A stretch of 64,000 nt of DNA from contig NC_088866.1 in NCBI RefSeq assembly GCF_032884065.1, positions 46,749,346 to 46,813,345 on the forward strand, given 5' to 3'. A program made the position numbers and the translations under genes. Below are positions 50,793-62,725 of the stretch, piece after piece. The notes under the pieces are model-generated. The model did not search any database. It saw only the letters and a list, made by a program, of their open reading frames with translations, and was not told where the DNA came from. The DNA comes from Artemia franciscana (taxonomy: Eukaryota; Arthropoda; Branchiopoda; Anostraca; Artemiidae). Position 1 is the stretch's first letter. Each line of letters begins with the position of its first letter.

Positions 50793-51371
50793 ATTAAATA
50801 AAAAAAACAAGATTTTTTTTAAACTGAAAGTAAGGAGCGACATTAAAACTTAAAACGAACAGAAATTACTCCGCATATGAAAGGGGCTGTTCTCTCTTCA
50901 ACACCCCGCTCTTTACACTAAACTTTGACTCTTTTTCTCAACTCTACTTTTTAAAACAGTAAAAAATTTTAGTGTAAAGAGCGGGGCATTGAAGAGAGAA
51001 CAGCCCCTTTCATATACGGAGTAATTTCTGTTCGTTTTAAGTTTTAATGTCGTTCCTTACTTTCAGTTAAAAAAAAATTGTTTTTTTTTTTTACTAATTT
51101 CTGAACGTTTTGAATTAATGCATGTTTTAATTTGGGCTCTCCACACATGAATAATTAGAACGAAATTTGCGTATTCAATCATTTTTTTTTTTGGCTAAAT
51201 GGCTTTCTCATAGTTTCGATTGGACGATTTTGAGAAAAAAAGGAGCGGGGGAGTAGACCAGGCTACCCTCCTATTTTTTGATTACTTAAAAAGGCAACCA
51301 GAACTTTTAATTTTACGAACATTTTTATTAGTAAAAATATACATAACTTTCGAATTAACTTACGTAACGAA
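50793..51371 (-). repeat. PER repeat, copy H (truncated)
   Basis: The fold-back at 50793-51085 is intact; arms include CTGTTCTCTCTTCAACACCC and the near-complement GGCATTGAAGAGAGAACAG. The body is cut at about 51371, where Helitron-associated sequence starts. Inserted at the same target as copy I. Confidence 0.88.
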
Positions 51372-51840
51372 GGAAAAAAACAAATAAATAATAATTGTGT
51401 GGAAAAAAGAAAAAAAACGCAAAAATTTATTTCATCATATACCAATTCAAAAACGAATGTATATACAGACAAATGACGACCGGGACACTCAAAGAGAAAT
51501 TACAGACTGGGACACCGGGAAACAAATGACGACTGGGACGTGTTTGTCGACTATAAATGACGACTGGGACACAGGGACACAACTACAACGGGAACGCCGG
51601 GGGGCACAGAGGGATATATAAATGACGATGGGGACACAGGGAATGTTTGATTAGCAATCACCATCAACAAAGCTCAAGGGCAACCATTAGAATAATGAGG
51701 TATAGATCTGAATACGGATTGTTTTCCCATGGACAAGTATATGTTGCATGTTCAAGAGTCTGTAAACCTGACAATCTATTTATATGTACAGACAATGGGA
51801 CAGCGAATAATGTTGTATATTCGCAAGTTTACGTAGTTAA

Positions 51841-51937
<97 letters not shown>

Positions 51938-52076
51938 ATATTCACAGGTGGGACACAGGGACACAACTACAATAGCGCGTAACGACTTACGCGCACGGGG
52001 GGGGCATGGGTGGGGGCGCCAAGCGCCCCCACCAACTAGGTGCTGGGGTGGCGCGAAGCGCCACCCCAACAGCTAG
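51372..52076 (+). mobile_element. Helitron 3' part, 5' end missing
   Basis: Minisatellite units at 51470-51610; helicase C-terminal remnant at 51652-51840 (INKAQGQPLE-stop, FSHGQVYVACSRVCKPDN, FICTDNGTANNVVYSQ); TA tract at 51846-51935; GC-rich hairpins; CTAG at 52073-52076, followed by host T. The flanking TCTATTA matches the interior of the Penelope pseudo-LTR, where the intact copy reads ATCTATTA, consistent with an A/T target. No TCTATATA 5' terminus is visible on the left. Confidence 0.82.
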
Positions 52077-52338
52077 TCTATTACAAAAAATGGATTTTTA
52101 ACCGAGAACTTGTATTACAAGTGTGTTATTATTTATTATTTTTCTTTGCTGGACACGGCCCTTAGACACAGGACTGAAATATTCAAATAGGTTTTGTTCA
52201 CTCACTGTCTTTGGAAAAAAAAGTCCTCATTATTCTCTCTTCTGTATTTGTTTTGTGTACTTCGCACTTGTGAGGCACACCCACGTATTCTCTTTTATTT
52301 CTCCAAATGCTGTTACGTCTAGAGAAGTTTCCTTTTGA
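52077..52338 (+). repeat. Penelope family 2 pseudo-LTR fragment, second copy
   Basis: Matches 48142-48401 closely, including a hammerhead-like motif at 52141-52190 with a damaged core (CTGGACA). Continues directly into the charged-repeat fragment, giving the empty site for PER copy G. Confidence 0.88.
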
Positions 52339-53016
52339 GAATATAATTATGAAAAATATGTTTTTGAAGAATAGGTAATAGCTTCGTTGTGTTGACACGA
52401 TAGGAGAGTTACGTACAAGACTTGCAGACAAAAGCTGGGCCAGACTCTTTGAGTGTGAGGATTTTTTGACTTTGTTCTTCCCTTTGTAGAGTTTTCTTTC
52501 GTTGCTTTTCTATCCTGCTTGTTTCTTTCTCTTTTTTCAAAATTTTACATCTTGTTTTTTTTTTCTTTTTCAGCTCTATCTGCTCGTCTTTCCTTTTGTC
52601 TGAATTCCGTCCCTTGCCGTTTTCGTTCCTCTTCTATCCTGTCCGTTTCTTTTTTCTTTTTGACGAAATTCCACATCCTGGTATTTCTTTTCTATTTTTC
52701 AGCTCTATCGGCATGTCTTTTCTTTTTTCTGTATTCAGTCTCTTAATGTTTTTGTTCCTTTGCTTGTCTATCTGTTTGTCTTCCTTTTTCTCGGAATTGT
52801 ATATCCTAGCGTTCCTTCATTTATCGGTTCTATCCTCTTGTTTTTTCTTTTCTCGGAAATGAATATCCTAAAGTTCTTTTTTTTTCGTCTCTTTCTTCTT
52901 GACTTTTCTTTTCCCTCAATTCTGTCTTCACGTTTTCTTTCCTTTCCTTGTCTATCTGTTTTTCTCTCTCTCTCCTTCTCTGAAGTCAATGCATTCACGT
53001 TTTGATACTTTGTTTA
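52339..53016 (-). pseudogene. Fragment encoding a Lys/Glu/Arg-rich repeat protein, copy 2
   Basis: Near-identical to 50127-50792. On the minus strand it starts MNALTSEKERERKTDRQGKE, continues through charged repeats with interruptions, and ends near the SGPAFVCKSCT block, then RNSPIVSTQRSYY. Possible relic of an element-encoded N-terminal domain. Confidence 0.5.
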
Positions 53017-54659
53017 TGAAATAAAAAAAAAAGTTTTTTTTTTCTAACTGAAGGAGCGACATTAAAACTTAAAACGAACAGAAATTACTCCGTATATGAA
53101 AGGGGCTGTTCTCTCCTCAACACCCCCCTCTGGAACTTCGGCTCTTTTTCTCAACTCTACTTTTTAAAACAATAAAAAAACTTAAGCTTAAAGAGCGGGG
53201 CTTTGAAGAGAGAACAGCCTGTTTCATATACGGAGTAATTTCTGTTCGTTTTAAGTTTTAATGTCGTTCCTTACTTTCAGTTAAATAAAAATGTTTTTTT
53301 TTGTTAATTTCTGAACATTTTTGAATTAATGCATGTTTTGATTTTGGCTCTACGCACATGAATAATTAAAATGAGATTTGCATATTAAATTATTTTTTTG
53401 GCTAAATGGCTTTCTCATAGTTTCGATTGGACGATTTTGAGAAAAAAGGAGCGGGGGAGTAGGCCAGGCTACCCTCCAATTTTTTGGTTACTTGAAAAGG
53501 CAACTAGAACTTTCAATTTTACAAACCTTTTTATTAGTAAAAATATACCTAACTTCCGAATTAACTTACTTAACGAACTTCTAAATCCGTATGTTTTTAT
53601 TACCTATATGAGGGGGTCTGCCCCCCATGTCAATACCACGCTCTTTACACTAAAGCTTAAATTTTGTCCCAATTCCTTAAGAACGACCCCTGAATCACAA
53701 AGGCCATAGATTAAATAGTTGAAATTAATGAGATTACTTTAGCGTAAAGAGCAAGGTATTAGGAGGAGGTGAACTCCTCATATGCATAATAATTTCTGTT
53801 CGATTTAAGTTTTAATGCTGCTCCCTACTTTCAGTTGAAGAAACTTTCATATTATTTTTTAATTGCTCTTAAAAAAATGCTAAACAATCCTGCGCTCCCT
53901 TCATGGAAATTCTCTTCCCCAATGACAAACTACTCCATGTACAGTTCCCCCCGCATAACTCCCTCCCCTCAACCCTCCCGAACCGAAAAATATCCCTGAA
54001 AGTGTCTGTACACTTCCCAATAACCATTACTATGTGTTAACACCGGCCAAGGTTTGTAACTTGCAGCCCCTCCCATGTGGACTGTGGGGGATTAAGTCGT
54101 CCCCAAAGACATACTTATTAGGTTTTTCAACTATGCTGAATAAAATGACAATCTCAGAATTTTGATCCGGTGACTTTGGGAAAAAATGAGCGTGGGAGGG
54201 GGCCTGGGTGCCCTCCGTCTTTTTTGGTCACTCAAAAAGGGCATTAGAGCTTTTAGTTTCCGTTAGAATGAGTCCTCTTGTGATATTCTAGTACCACTGG
54301 GTCGATATGATCACCCATGGGAAAAAACAAACAAAAAATAAACAGGCATCCGTGATCTGTCTTGTGGCAAAACATACAAAATTCCACATTTTTATACATA
54401 GGAGCTTGAAACTTCTGCTGTAGGGTTCTCTGATACGCTGAATCTGATGATGTGATTTTAGTTAATATTCTATGACTCTTAAGGGGTGTTTCCCCCTATT
54501 TTCTAAAGTAAGGCATATTTTCTCAGGTTCGTAACTTCTGATGGGTAAAACTAAACTTGATGAAACTCATATATTCAAAATCAGCATTAAAATTCAGTTC
54601 TTTTGATGTAACTATTGGTATCAAAATTCTGTAACAGTTCGTTACCAAGAACTGTTTGA
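53017..54659 (-). repeat. PER repeat, copy I (near complete)
   Basis: The fold-back at 53017-53300 is partly decayed; the internal hairpin is at about 53600-53790; the end palindrome at about 54634-54654 has one change, with a deletion of about 40 bp just inside it. Occupies the same target as copy H within the duplicated segment. Confidence 0.87.
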
Positions 54660-55420
54660 TACGATCTTAAAATCATTTATCTTGCAAAGACGAGTATCCT
54701 TTATTACTACAGAATTACTTTATCTGTCGAAAGAGTAACAATTTAGGGACACGATTCGATAACCATTATTGTTTTGAGTTACTTGTGTTTTTGGAACAAT
54801 CCTTGTGTTTTACAAGAAGAACACATACTGTCGAGAAGATTCTCTTGCTGAAAAATGTTCTCTGATGCTTTAATTTAAGCTAGTAGGTCACTTATGAGGA
54901 ATATTAATCATTGAAATTCCAGAATGATTCTTCTTATCGGATTTCAACAAGTTGCATATTACGTAGCTTATCTTGGTTACGACGTTGAAGTTGAATAAAC
55001 TTTTCTTATTCGACGTTTTAGGTACAGCATTGACCCAACAAATTAGACATTCACTTGCATCTTGCTGTCCTTTTCCTCCAAACATTTTTCTTTGAATAAT
55101 TTCGTCAAGTGCTTAGACGTAACGCTGATATCAGAGTCTTTGTTGCAATTTGAATATGCGTAACATATTTTTTGTAGCTCAAGTTCCAAGAAATTTGAGA
55201 AGTTCCCAGTCTTTAAACTGTTCCGAAAGATTTTCGAAATGATTCAAACGTTAAAAACTAAATTTGCATAGCAGGAAACAGAATCAGCATTTTCCAAATT
55301 TCTTAAAGGCAATACGAAGCCTAAGGTATTAGTATTATCTTCAACACTTCTTGATTTTCGTACATTTTTCCCGGACATTCTTCAACCAGGTACTTTGTCG
55401 AAGCTTACTTTTTCATATTT
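54660..55420 (-). pseudogene. Ubiquitin-specific protease (C19)-like pseudogene
   Basis: Minus strand, in order: a Cys-box-like block RNLENADSVSCYANLVFNV (about 55240-55300); a helical region ending LTKLFKEK; FGGKGQQDASECLICWVNAV (about 55010-55085), matching the QQDA(H/S)E box; SLFNFNVVTKISYVICN, a finger-like strand; SGISMINIP; and CSSCKTQG (about 54790). Deubiquitinase folds carry these in the same order. In-frame stops (for example after NLVFNV) and frame changes show it is dead. Truncated at 54660 by PER copy I, so the catalytic His region is not seen. Host pseudogene or cargo of a mobile element; undecided. Confidence 0.6.
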
Positions 55421-55680
55421 GGTCGATTTTATCGTTTTTTAGTTTAATCTTTTGAATTTAGTTTTGCTGATGTACAATTTTGTGAATTTACTTTATTTCC
55501 TACAAATCTTTGCTTGCTTTTTACTTAATTTCTTTCAGTACTTGTATTTTTTTTTCAAGTTCGTAATAGAGTTCGTAATAAGTATTCGAGTTCGTATTGG
55601 TTTTTCCATTTTGTATTCTTTAATTTCGGAGTTCTGATCGTGGTGATCCTCCTGTTGCACCAGTGCCGAGTAGAAGGCAA

Positions 55681-56560
55681 CTTTACCAGTATCAGGTAGA
55701 AGTGACTGTGCTGAAGGGTGGGGCAAGCTTTGTTTGTTAATAAAAGCGCATTGGTCCTGCAAGAGAACAATTGAAAATTGTTGAAGAACTATTGGAGAAC
55801 AGTTGAAAAGCTTTACCAGTATCAGGTAGAAGTGACTGTGCTGAAGGGTGGGGCAAGCTTTGTTTGTTAATAAAAGCGCATTGGTCCTGCAAGAGAACAA
55901 TTGAAAATTGTTGAAGAACTATTGGAGAACAGGTGAAAAGCTTTACCAGTATCAGGTAGAAGTGACTGTACTAAAAGGTGGGGCAAACTTTGTTTGCTAA
56001 GTAAAGCGCATTGGTCCTGCAAGAGAACAATTGAAAATTGTTGAAGAACTATTGGAGAACAGGTGAAAAGCTTTACCAGTATCAGGTAGAAGTGACTGTA
56101 CTAAAAGGTGGGGCAAACTTTGTTTGCTAAGTAAAGCGCATTGGTCCTGCAAGAGAACAATTGAAAATTGTTGAAGAACTATTGGAGAACAGGTGAAAAG
56201 CTTTACCAGTATCAGGTAGAAGTGACTGTACTAAAAGGTGGGGCAAACTTTGTTTGCTAAGTAAAGCGCATTGGTCCTGCAAGAGAACAATTGAAAATTG
56301 TTGAACAACTATTGGAGAACAGTTGAAAAGCTTTACCAGTGTCAGGTAGAAGTGACTGTACTAAAAGGTGGGGCAAATTTTGTTTGCTAAGTAAATCGCA
56401 TTGGTCCTGCAAGAGAACAATTGAAAATTGTTGAAGAACTATTGGAGAACAGTTGAAAAGCTTTACCAGTATCAGGTAGAAGTGACTGCACTGAAGGGTG
56501 GGGCAAGCTTTGTTTGCTAAGTAAAGCGCATTGGTCCTGCAAGAGAACAATTGAAAATCA
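55681..56560. repeat. 130 bp tandem repeat, 6.8 units
   Basis: Units begin CTTTACCAGTATCAGGTAGA at 55681, 55811, 55941, 56071, 56201, 56331 and 56461, an exact 130 bp period. Units 1 and 2 differ by one base, and units 3 to 5 are nearly identical to each other but differ from 1 and 2 at the GTGCTGAAGG/GTACTAAAAG and TTAATAAAAG/CTAAGTAAAG positions. Since 130 is not a multiple of three, the minus-strand frames across it are not genes. Local recent amplification. Confidence 0.95.
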
Positions 56561-59500
56561 GATTTCTTTGATTTGAAGTAAACTATATACAATTCCTCTA
56601 GGCAAAATGGAGTAGTTGAATTCTCTCTTTTCAGTTTGGTGGACTAAAGTACTGAGATAGCTATAGTATTTGCGGTGTTAAAAATTTATTCCTCCAAGAA
56701 TAATTCGAGAAAACTGAGGCAAAAATTCGTAGTTTGATAATAATAGGCAACTTTTCAGATACAAAAGAAAGCAACACTGTTATCTTATAAAAGCTAGTTG
56801 GTCTTACTAATCTATTCGTCTCTTGAGGTTGATACGATATCACATCGACGTCCCAAAAATGTATAACTACTTGTAGGACACAGGAAGATATACATTAGAT
56901 ACTTGTTCAAAAAAAGTTATAACAATGTAACCTTTCTCGAATAGATATGTAATGCATATCTTCCTATGTTACACAGGTAGCTATATTATGACAATAAGTT
57001 TTGGAGAGGTTTTTACGACCTCGTATTAGCCTCCAGAGAATATGATACGAAGCCGCATAAACTTCCACAGTATTTCATCGAGCACTTATCCTCGATTACT
57101 AAAAAACAGAGCTTGACTTTCAAATAAAAATAAAAGATAGTACTTTCAGAAAGAAAAAATAAATAAATAAACAAGAACAAACTTTCGATGGGAACTGGAA
57201 ATTTAATATTTAATTCAAACAACTAGGTCTTGTCTTTGCCAGATCCAGCCTTCGTCAGGCTAATCATCTGAGAAAGCCAAGTTCAGATGTACCTGTACAA
57301 GCCATATCTATTTTGACGATACCGATCGAAACTTCCTGCCTTACTTCTGCCAAATTTCCTGTTTCCTAATCAACTTCACATAAAACTTTTACTTTTAAAA
57401 AACTTTCCGGTTTTGGCTGGACTCCGGGTGAACTTCTTGTCCGACGAGAAAATAACTTTCATATTCGGATTCAGCGTGTCCCCTCAGCCCTAAATAAGCT
57501 ATCTAAATAGCTCACAAAAAATACTTTTTTGCCACTTAAGTTGAAAGCCCCACCCTCAAATATACGGCTACACACCTATCTTCAAATTTGACTTGTACTT
57601 CGACCCAAAGGATCTACCCACCAAGTTTTATCAAAATAGCTCATTCCCTTCGAGAGTTATCGTTCTTGTAGTTATTTCGTTTGTTTGTTTGGTTGTCCAT
57701 GTTTTCATCATCAGCTAATAACCACGGTGCCTTCACTTTACAAATATTTGGCCTGTTACTTCTGTAACAGGTTAATCCTGTGTTACTTCTGTCAGTTTTC
57801 CGGAAAATGCAAATACAGCTTCACAGTGCTTCCTTACTCCTATTTCATCTTCAATCATCTAATCAGCTTCAAATAAAAATTTAACTTATGACACGTTTTT
57901 CGGTTTCAGTCGGCGGTTTATCATTTAAACTTGAAAATATATCATTTTCAAGTTTCAATTTCAATGAAATTTCATTTTTTTCACATGTTAATCTTTCAGT
58001 TTGAGCCTGAAGAAGACCCTTGCCCAGAAGGGCCGAATCTCTAATAAGAAGACCAAAGGTTTTGATGGACTCCCAAAAATGTAATATTTGATCCAGACAG
58101 TCGGGTCTATTTTCGCCGGGCCAATCATCTGAGAAAACCATGTGCAGATATAGGCTACCTCTGTAAGCCATATCTATTTTAACCATAATGATCGAAACTT
58201 CCTGCTTTACTTTTGCCAAATTTCTGGTTTTGACTGGATTTCGGGCGAATAAGTTGTCCAGGTAGAAAATATTTTTCACATAAGTGTTCAGCATGTCTTC
58301 TTACTCCCAACTCGAACATCTAATCAATTTCCAAAACTGGAAAATTTGTTAAAAGCGAAGTTTTATCTGAAGTTGATTACGTGACAAGTTCTGCCGTGAT
58401 TCAGATCTTACTTCCTTAGAGATTTTAAGCTCGAAGTACTTCAAACGCTTGATAATTAAATGCAAAAAAACCTACCAGCACTACGACAGACGATATTTTT
58501 CTCAGAACTTCTAGGGCAAAAGGGTTCTTCGAGCATTGAGGGATGTTATAAGGGATTCATTACATTTTATCTCATCATTCAGTTACGAATACTTGTGCTA
58601 TCCAGATCTACAGTGGAAAAAATATATTAGTCTTCTACTCTGAACTGTAATTTCAGGCCGTGACTAAGTGAACTTGAAAACATCAAGGTTCAAAATTCAA
58701 GTTAGGGTAGCCTTCTGTCTCTCATTTCTGTAGAGACCGTTGATTGTCAAAAACCCTTCAAATAGCACTTATTCGTTGGCTGAAATAACAGGTTTATAAC
58801 ACCAGCTGGTCAATATGGTGTCTAGGGGTGTTATTGGCGATCTGAAACGATTCTTTCTGGCAAAAAACTTGTAAAAATTTCAGGTAGCTGAAAATATTCT
58901 ATGGGACTGTTCGAAAACAGAAAAATATATCGAAAAATGGTTCCAATCTTCTTACAGGTTATTTTCTTCTGCTCATAATAGTACCAATTTTGTTCTAAAA
59001 GCAATATCCTCAATAGAGTACACTTGTGAAGAAGAGCTAGACATTTTCTAAGATTTCTAAGGAATTAGAGGAAATAGAGCAAAATCCTAATGTAGCATCT
59101 TCAAGAAACTACGGCCTGATATTAAAAGCTGTATCTTCCGCCAATGGATACTTGAGTACTTTTTAGATATAAATTTTCAATTTTAACATGGGATTTTCGA
59201 GTTCCATCTCTTCACTTAATCACGGCCTTAAAATTGCTCTTATTGTTACTTCATCGTCCTTCGTCACTATCGATTCGAATTTTACAACCGTTTCAATCAC
59301 TGTTGCCAGGTGGGTGGGCCCCATGTATTTGTTTTTGACGGCTGGGGCAGGAGAGTTTTGCGATAGGGTTTGGGCGGGAAAGTACTTATTGTTTAAAATA
59401 TGGCATGTTTTTTGGCGTTTTCTTAGAATTGAGGGAATATTACTGTTACAAACCTATTAGTTCTTATAAAAACCTTTTATATTTCCTTTTGAAGCATCTT

Positions 59501-60913
59501 TCAAACAGTTTTCGCCTATTTCTAAAAGTTAACTCATGATTTTTAAAATTTATTAGTGGAAACACTGCCTCAGACCAAGTTTGAAGAAAATATCTCTACC
59601 TCTTCGAGAGTTTCTCGTGCTGAGAGACATATAACTTTCGTGATGTCATTGGTATCTAGGTATCTATTCACGTTTTGAACTTCCAAAACTGGGCAGCAAA
59701 ACGGAAAACCGGGAGAAAAGGCTGGTCAGCAAAAAAAAAAACTGGCCATTAACTGAGTAGCGAGAATAGCAAATTGAGCAGTGGAAACTTAGCTTAAATC
59801 AACTTAAAAGCTCTATTCAAACTCTTCCTGTCCCAGTCAGCCCCACTCTAATATGCGTAGTTTTGATTGTCTCATAATGGATTTTTTTTACTAAATTTTG
59901 ATCAGCAGACACCGGGCTCTACCGTTGTCATTCAGACCTCACTTCCACTGAGAGTTTAACTTCGAGGTACTTTCAACATATGATAATTAAATACAAAGAA
60001 ACTACTATCACGATGACAAACTATACTTGTGCTATCCAGATCTACGCTCAAAAAAGTGTGCTAGTCCGTCTTATTGTTATTTCTTCGTTGTACGTCGCTA
60101 ATTTTTTTGATTTTACAATCGTTTCAGTCATTGTTGTGATTTTTCAGTTTTTCCATACTGAATACACAATTCGGGTCGGGTGCTCTCGAGCCGGAAATCC
60201 TGCCTGGATTTTCTGTACCATCATCAATGGAAAAGTTGAGATTTTTTCAATTTTATGATGAAAGTGATGAAATTCTAGTCGAAAAATCTTTTTTCTTCCT
60301 TGTATCACGTACCCACACTGTTACAGAGTTATTTTTTGTCTACGGATACTTTTCGTCTAACGTGTCTTGTTAAGGTAAATTTTAGGACCTCAAAGCGTTG
60401 CAGATTTAGGGACAGTGGAGGTGGTTTCACATTGACGGGAAACATACTTTTCCAGCTGATAAGCATCCTAAGATCAGAAAAAGAAAACACTTTCTTTTGT
60501 CAGATTTGGCCGTTTTGATCTGTTCCATATGAATTAACCATTCGTCGAGAAAAATTTGTTAAAGATACGGATTCAGCATATCTCCTTCCTTTTGAATCGA
60601 CTGTCTCTTCAGCGTTTTAAACTATTACCTTCGTCACTTAGCTTAAAACCCCTCCCTCATCTGTAACCTGTTCTTTGGTCAAAAAAGATTCTCAGACTAG
60701 GTTTAAACAAAACGTTTCAACCCTTTTGCCAGTCATCGTACCAACAGACGGGTAGACGGAAAACAAACGAAATCAATCCTAAACCATTAGTTGAATTTTG
60801 GGATCTAAGCAATTTTATTCACTCACAAAACGATTATATTGTTTCATCGTAACTGAAATGTTTCCTATAACATAAAGAAGAAATGTGTCGAATCAATACC
60901 TGAATAGTAGTTA
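56561..60913. other. Degenerate repeat-rich region without confident gene
   Basis: Direct, diverged repeats: 57270-57480 resembles 58125-58310 (GATCGAAACTTCCTGC, CTGGACTCCGGG/CTGGATTTCGGG), with a weaker third at about 60500-60600. 58380-58640 resembles 59910-60090 (TTGTGCTATCCAGATCTAC, TGATAATTAAATRCAAA). At 57998-58045 the phrase CTGAAGAAGACCCTTGCCC then AAGGGCCGAAT resembles a decayed hammerhead-bearing Penelope repeat. The minus-strand frame 57881-58294 (137 codons) has no recognised domain and overlaps these repeats, so I do not call it. Confidence 0.5.
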
Positions 60914-62432
60914 TCAAACAGGTCGTGGTAATGAACTGTAGAAAGAAGCGACCCGGCTCAATAGTAACCGAAACTCTAAAAAATAGAATTTTGATGCCAA
61001 TAGTTACATCAAAAAATTGCATTTTTACGCTGATTCTAAATATATAAGTTTCATCAAGTTTAGTTTTACCCATCAAAAGTTACAAGCCTGAGACAATTTC
61101 CCTTAAATTAGAAAATAGGGGAAACACCGTTTAAAAGTAAAAGAATCTTAACGAAAATTGCATCATCCGATTCAGCATATCAGAGAACCCTACTGTAGAA
61201 GTTTTAAGCTCTTGTCTACAAAAATGTGGAATTTTATATTTTTTGCCAGAAGACAGATCATGGGTGCGTCTTTATTTTTTTTTCCCAGGGGTGATTGTAT
61301 CGATCCAGAGGCCCTAGAATGTCGTGAGAGGGCTCAGTCTAACGGAAATTAAAAGTTCTAGTGTCCTTTTTAAGTGACCAAAATCTGGAAGACACCTAAG
61401 CCCCATCCCACGATTATTTTTTCCCAAATTCATTGGATCAAAGTTTTGAGGTAGCCATTTTGTTCAGCATAGTCAAAAAATCTAACAATTATATATTTCA
61501 GGACTACTTAATCCCCCAGAGTTCCTGGGGAAGGGGCTGCAAATTACAAACTTTCACCATTTTTTACATACAGTAATGGATATTGGGAAGTGTACAGACG
61601 TTTTCAGGGGGATTTTTTCACGTTAAAATGGGGTCGGGGGGTGCATGGGAGGATCCTTCCATGAAGGAAATAATCATGAGGGAAGAAAATATCCATGAAG
61701 GGGCTGCAGGATTTTCTAGCATTATTAAAAAAATACAATGAGAAAATAACTAAGAACAAAGTTTTTTTAAGGTGGAAGTAAGGAACAGCATTAGAATCTA
61801 AAACGAACAGAAATTATTACGTATTTAATGGGGTTTGTCTCCTCCACAATATCTCAATCTTTACGCCAAAGTATTTTTAGTAAATTCAACTATTTATTCT
61901 AAAGCCTTTGTAATTCAGGGGTTATTCTTAAAAGAATGGAACCAAATTGAAGTTTTAGTGTAAAGAGTGAGGTATTGACGAGGGGGACAACCTCTCTTAT
62001 ACTTAATAAAAATATACAAATATAGAATTTCGTTACGTAAGTTAATTTGTAAGTCATGTATATTTATTACTAATAAAAAACTTCGTAAGAAAATCAAAAG
62101 TTCTACTTGCCTTTTTATGTAACCAAAAATCGGAGTGCAACAAGGCCTCCTCCTCCGCCTTTTTTTTATCAAAATCGTCCGATCGAAACAATGAGAAAGG
62201 TATTTATAAAAAAAAATAATTTATATGCAAATTTCGTTTTAATTATTCATGTGTGGTGAGCCATAATCGAAACATGCATTAATTAAAAAACTCTCAGAAA
62301 TTAAATTAAAAAAACAAGTTTTTTAACTACAAGTAAGGAGCAACACTAAAACTTAAGACGAACAGAAATTATTCCGTATATGAAAGGAGTTGCCCCTCCT
62401 CAATGCTTACGCTGTTTACGCTGTTTACGCTT
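60914..62432 (+). repeat. PER repeat, copy J (3' end lost)
   Basis: Starts TCAAACAGGTCGTGGTAATG (palindrome with two changes) and runs through the usual body and internal hairpin (about 61830-61990) into the first arm of the fold-back. There it breaks at a short repeat of GTTTACGCT and loses the second arm. Confidence 0.85.
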
Positions 62433-62725
62433 TATTTTTTTCCGGGTCCCGGGCAAACAGTTTGTCCCCTGGGAGAGACGAAGGTCAGAGCTGGATTCAT
62501 TATTCCTTATTTTCCCTAAGCTGATCGTTCCAATACCGTGACTCAGACATGTCTTTGTACTTTGATTTAAATATACATCCCCCACCTCTATATTTGTTTT
62601 TACATTTTCAAGTGGAACCGAAGCTGCTTGGCATTAAGCCTCTGATTTTCCGTAAAAATCAATCTATTGATTCTTAGAAATTCTAAATTTAATATACTGC
62701 AACCCAATATAAAAGGACCAACGTT
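62433..62725. other. Short stretch without recognised gene
   Basis: Unassigned DNA between the broken PER copy and the LINE 3' end. The frame at 62400-62585 spans the junction and is not supported. Confidence 0.5.

Noticed and set aside
50251-50801. Plus-strand Phe/Leu/Ser-rich frames resembling multi-pass membrane proteins (also 52519-53005)
   Set aside because: Antisense translation of the charged-repeat fragment; pyrimidine-rich codons mimic membrane helices.
55535-56592. Repeat protein encoded by the 130 bp array
   Set aside because: The unit length is not divisible by three, so each unit is read in a new frame.
57881-58294. 137-codon minus-strand frame as a gene
   Set aside because: No domain, overlaps diverged direct repeats and a hammerhead-like relic, and has no splice or start context.
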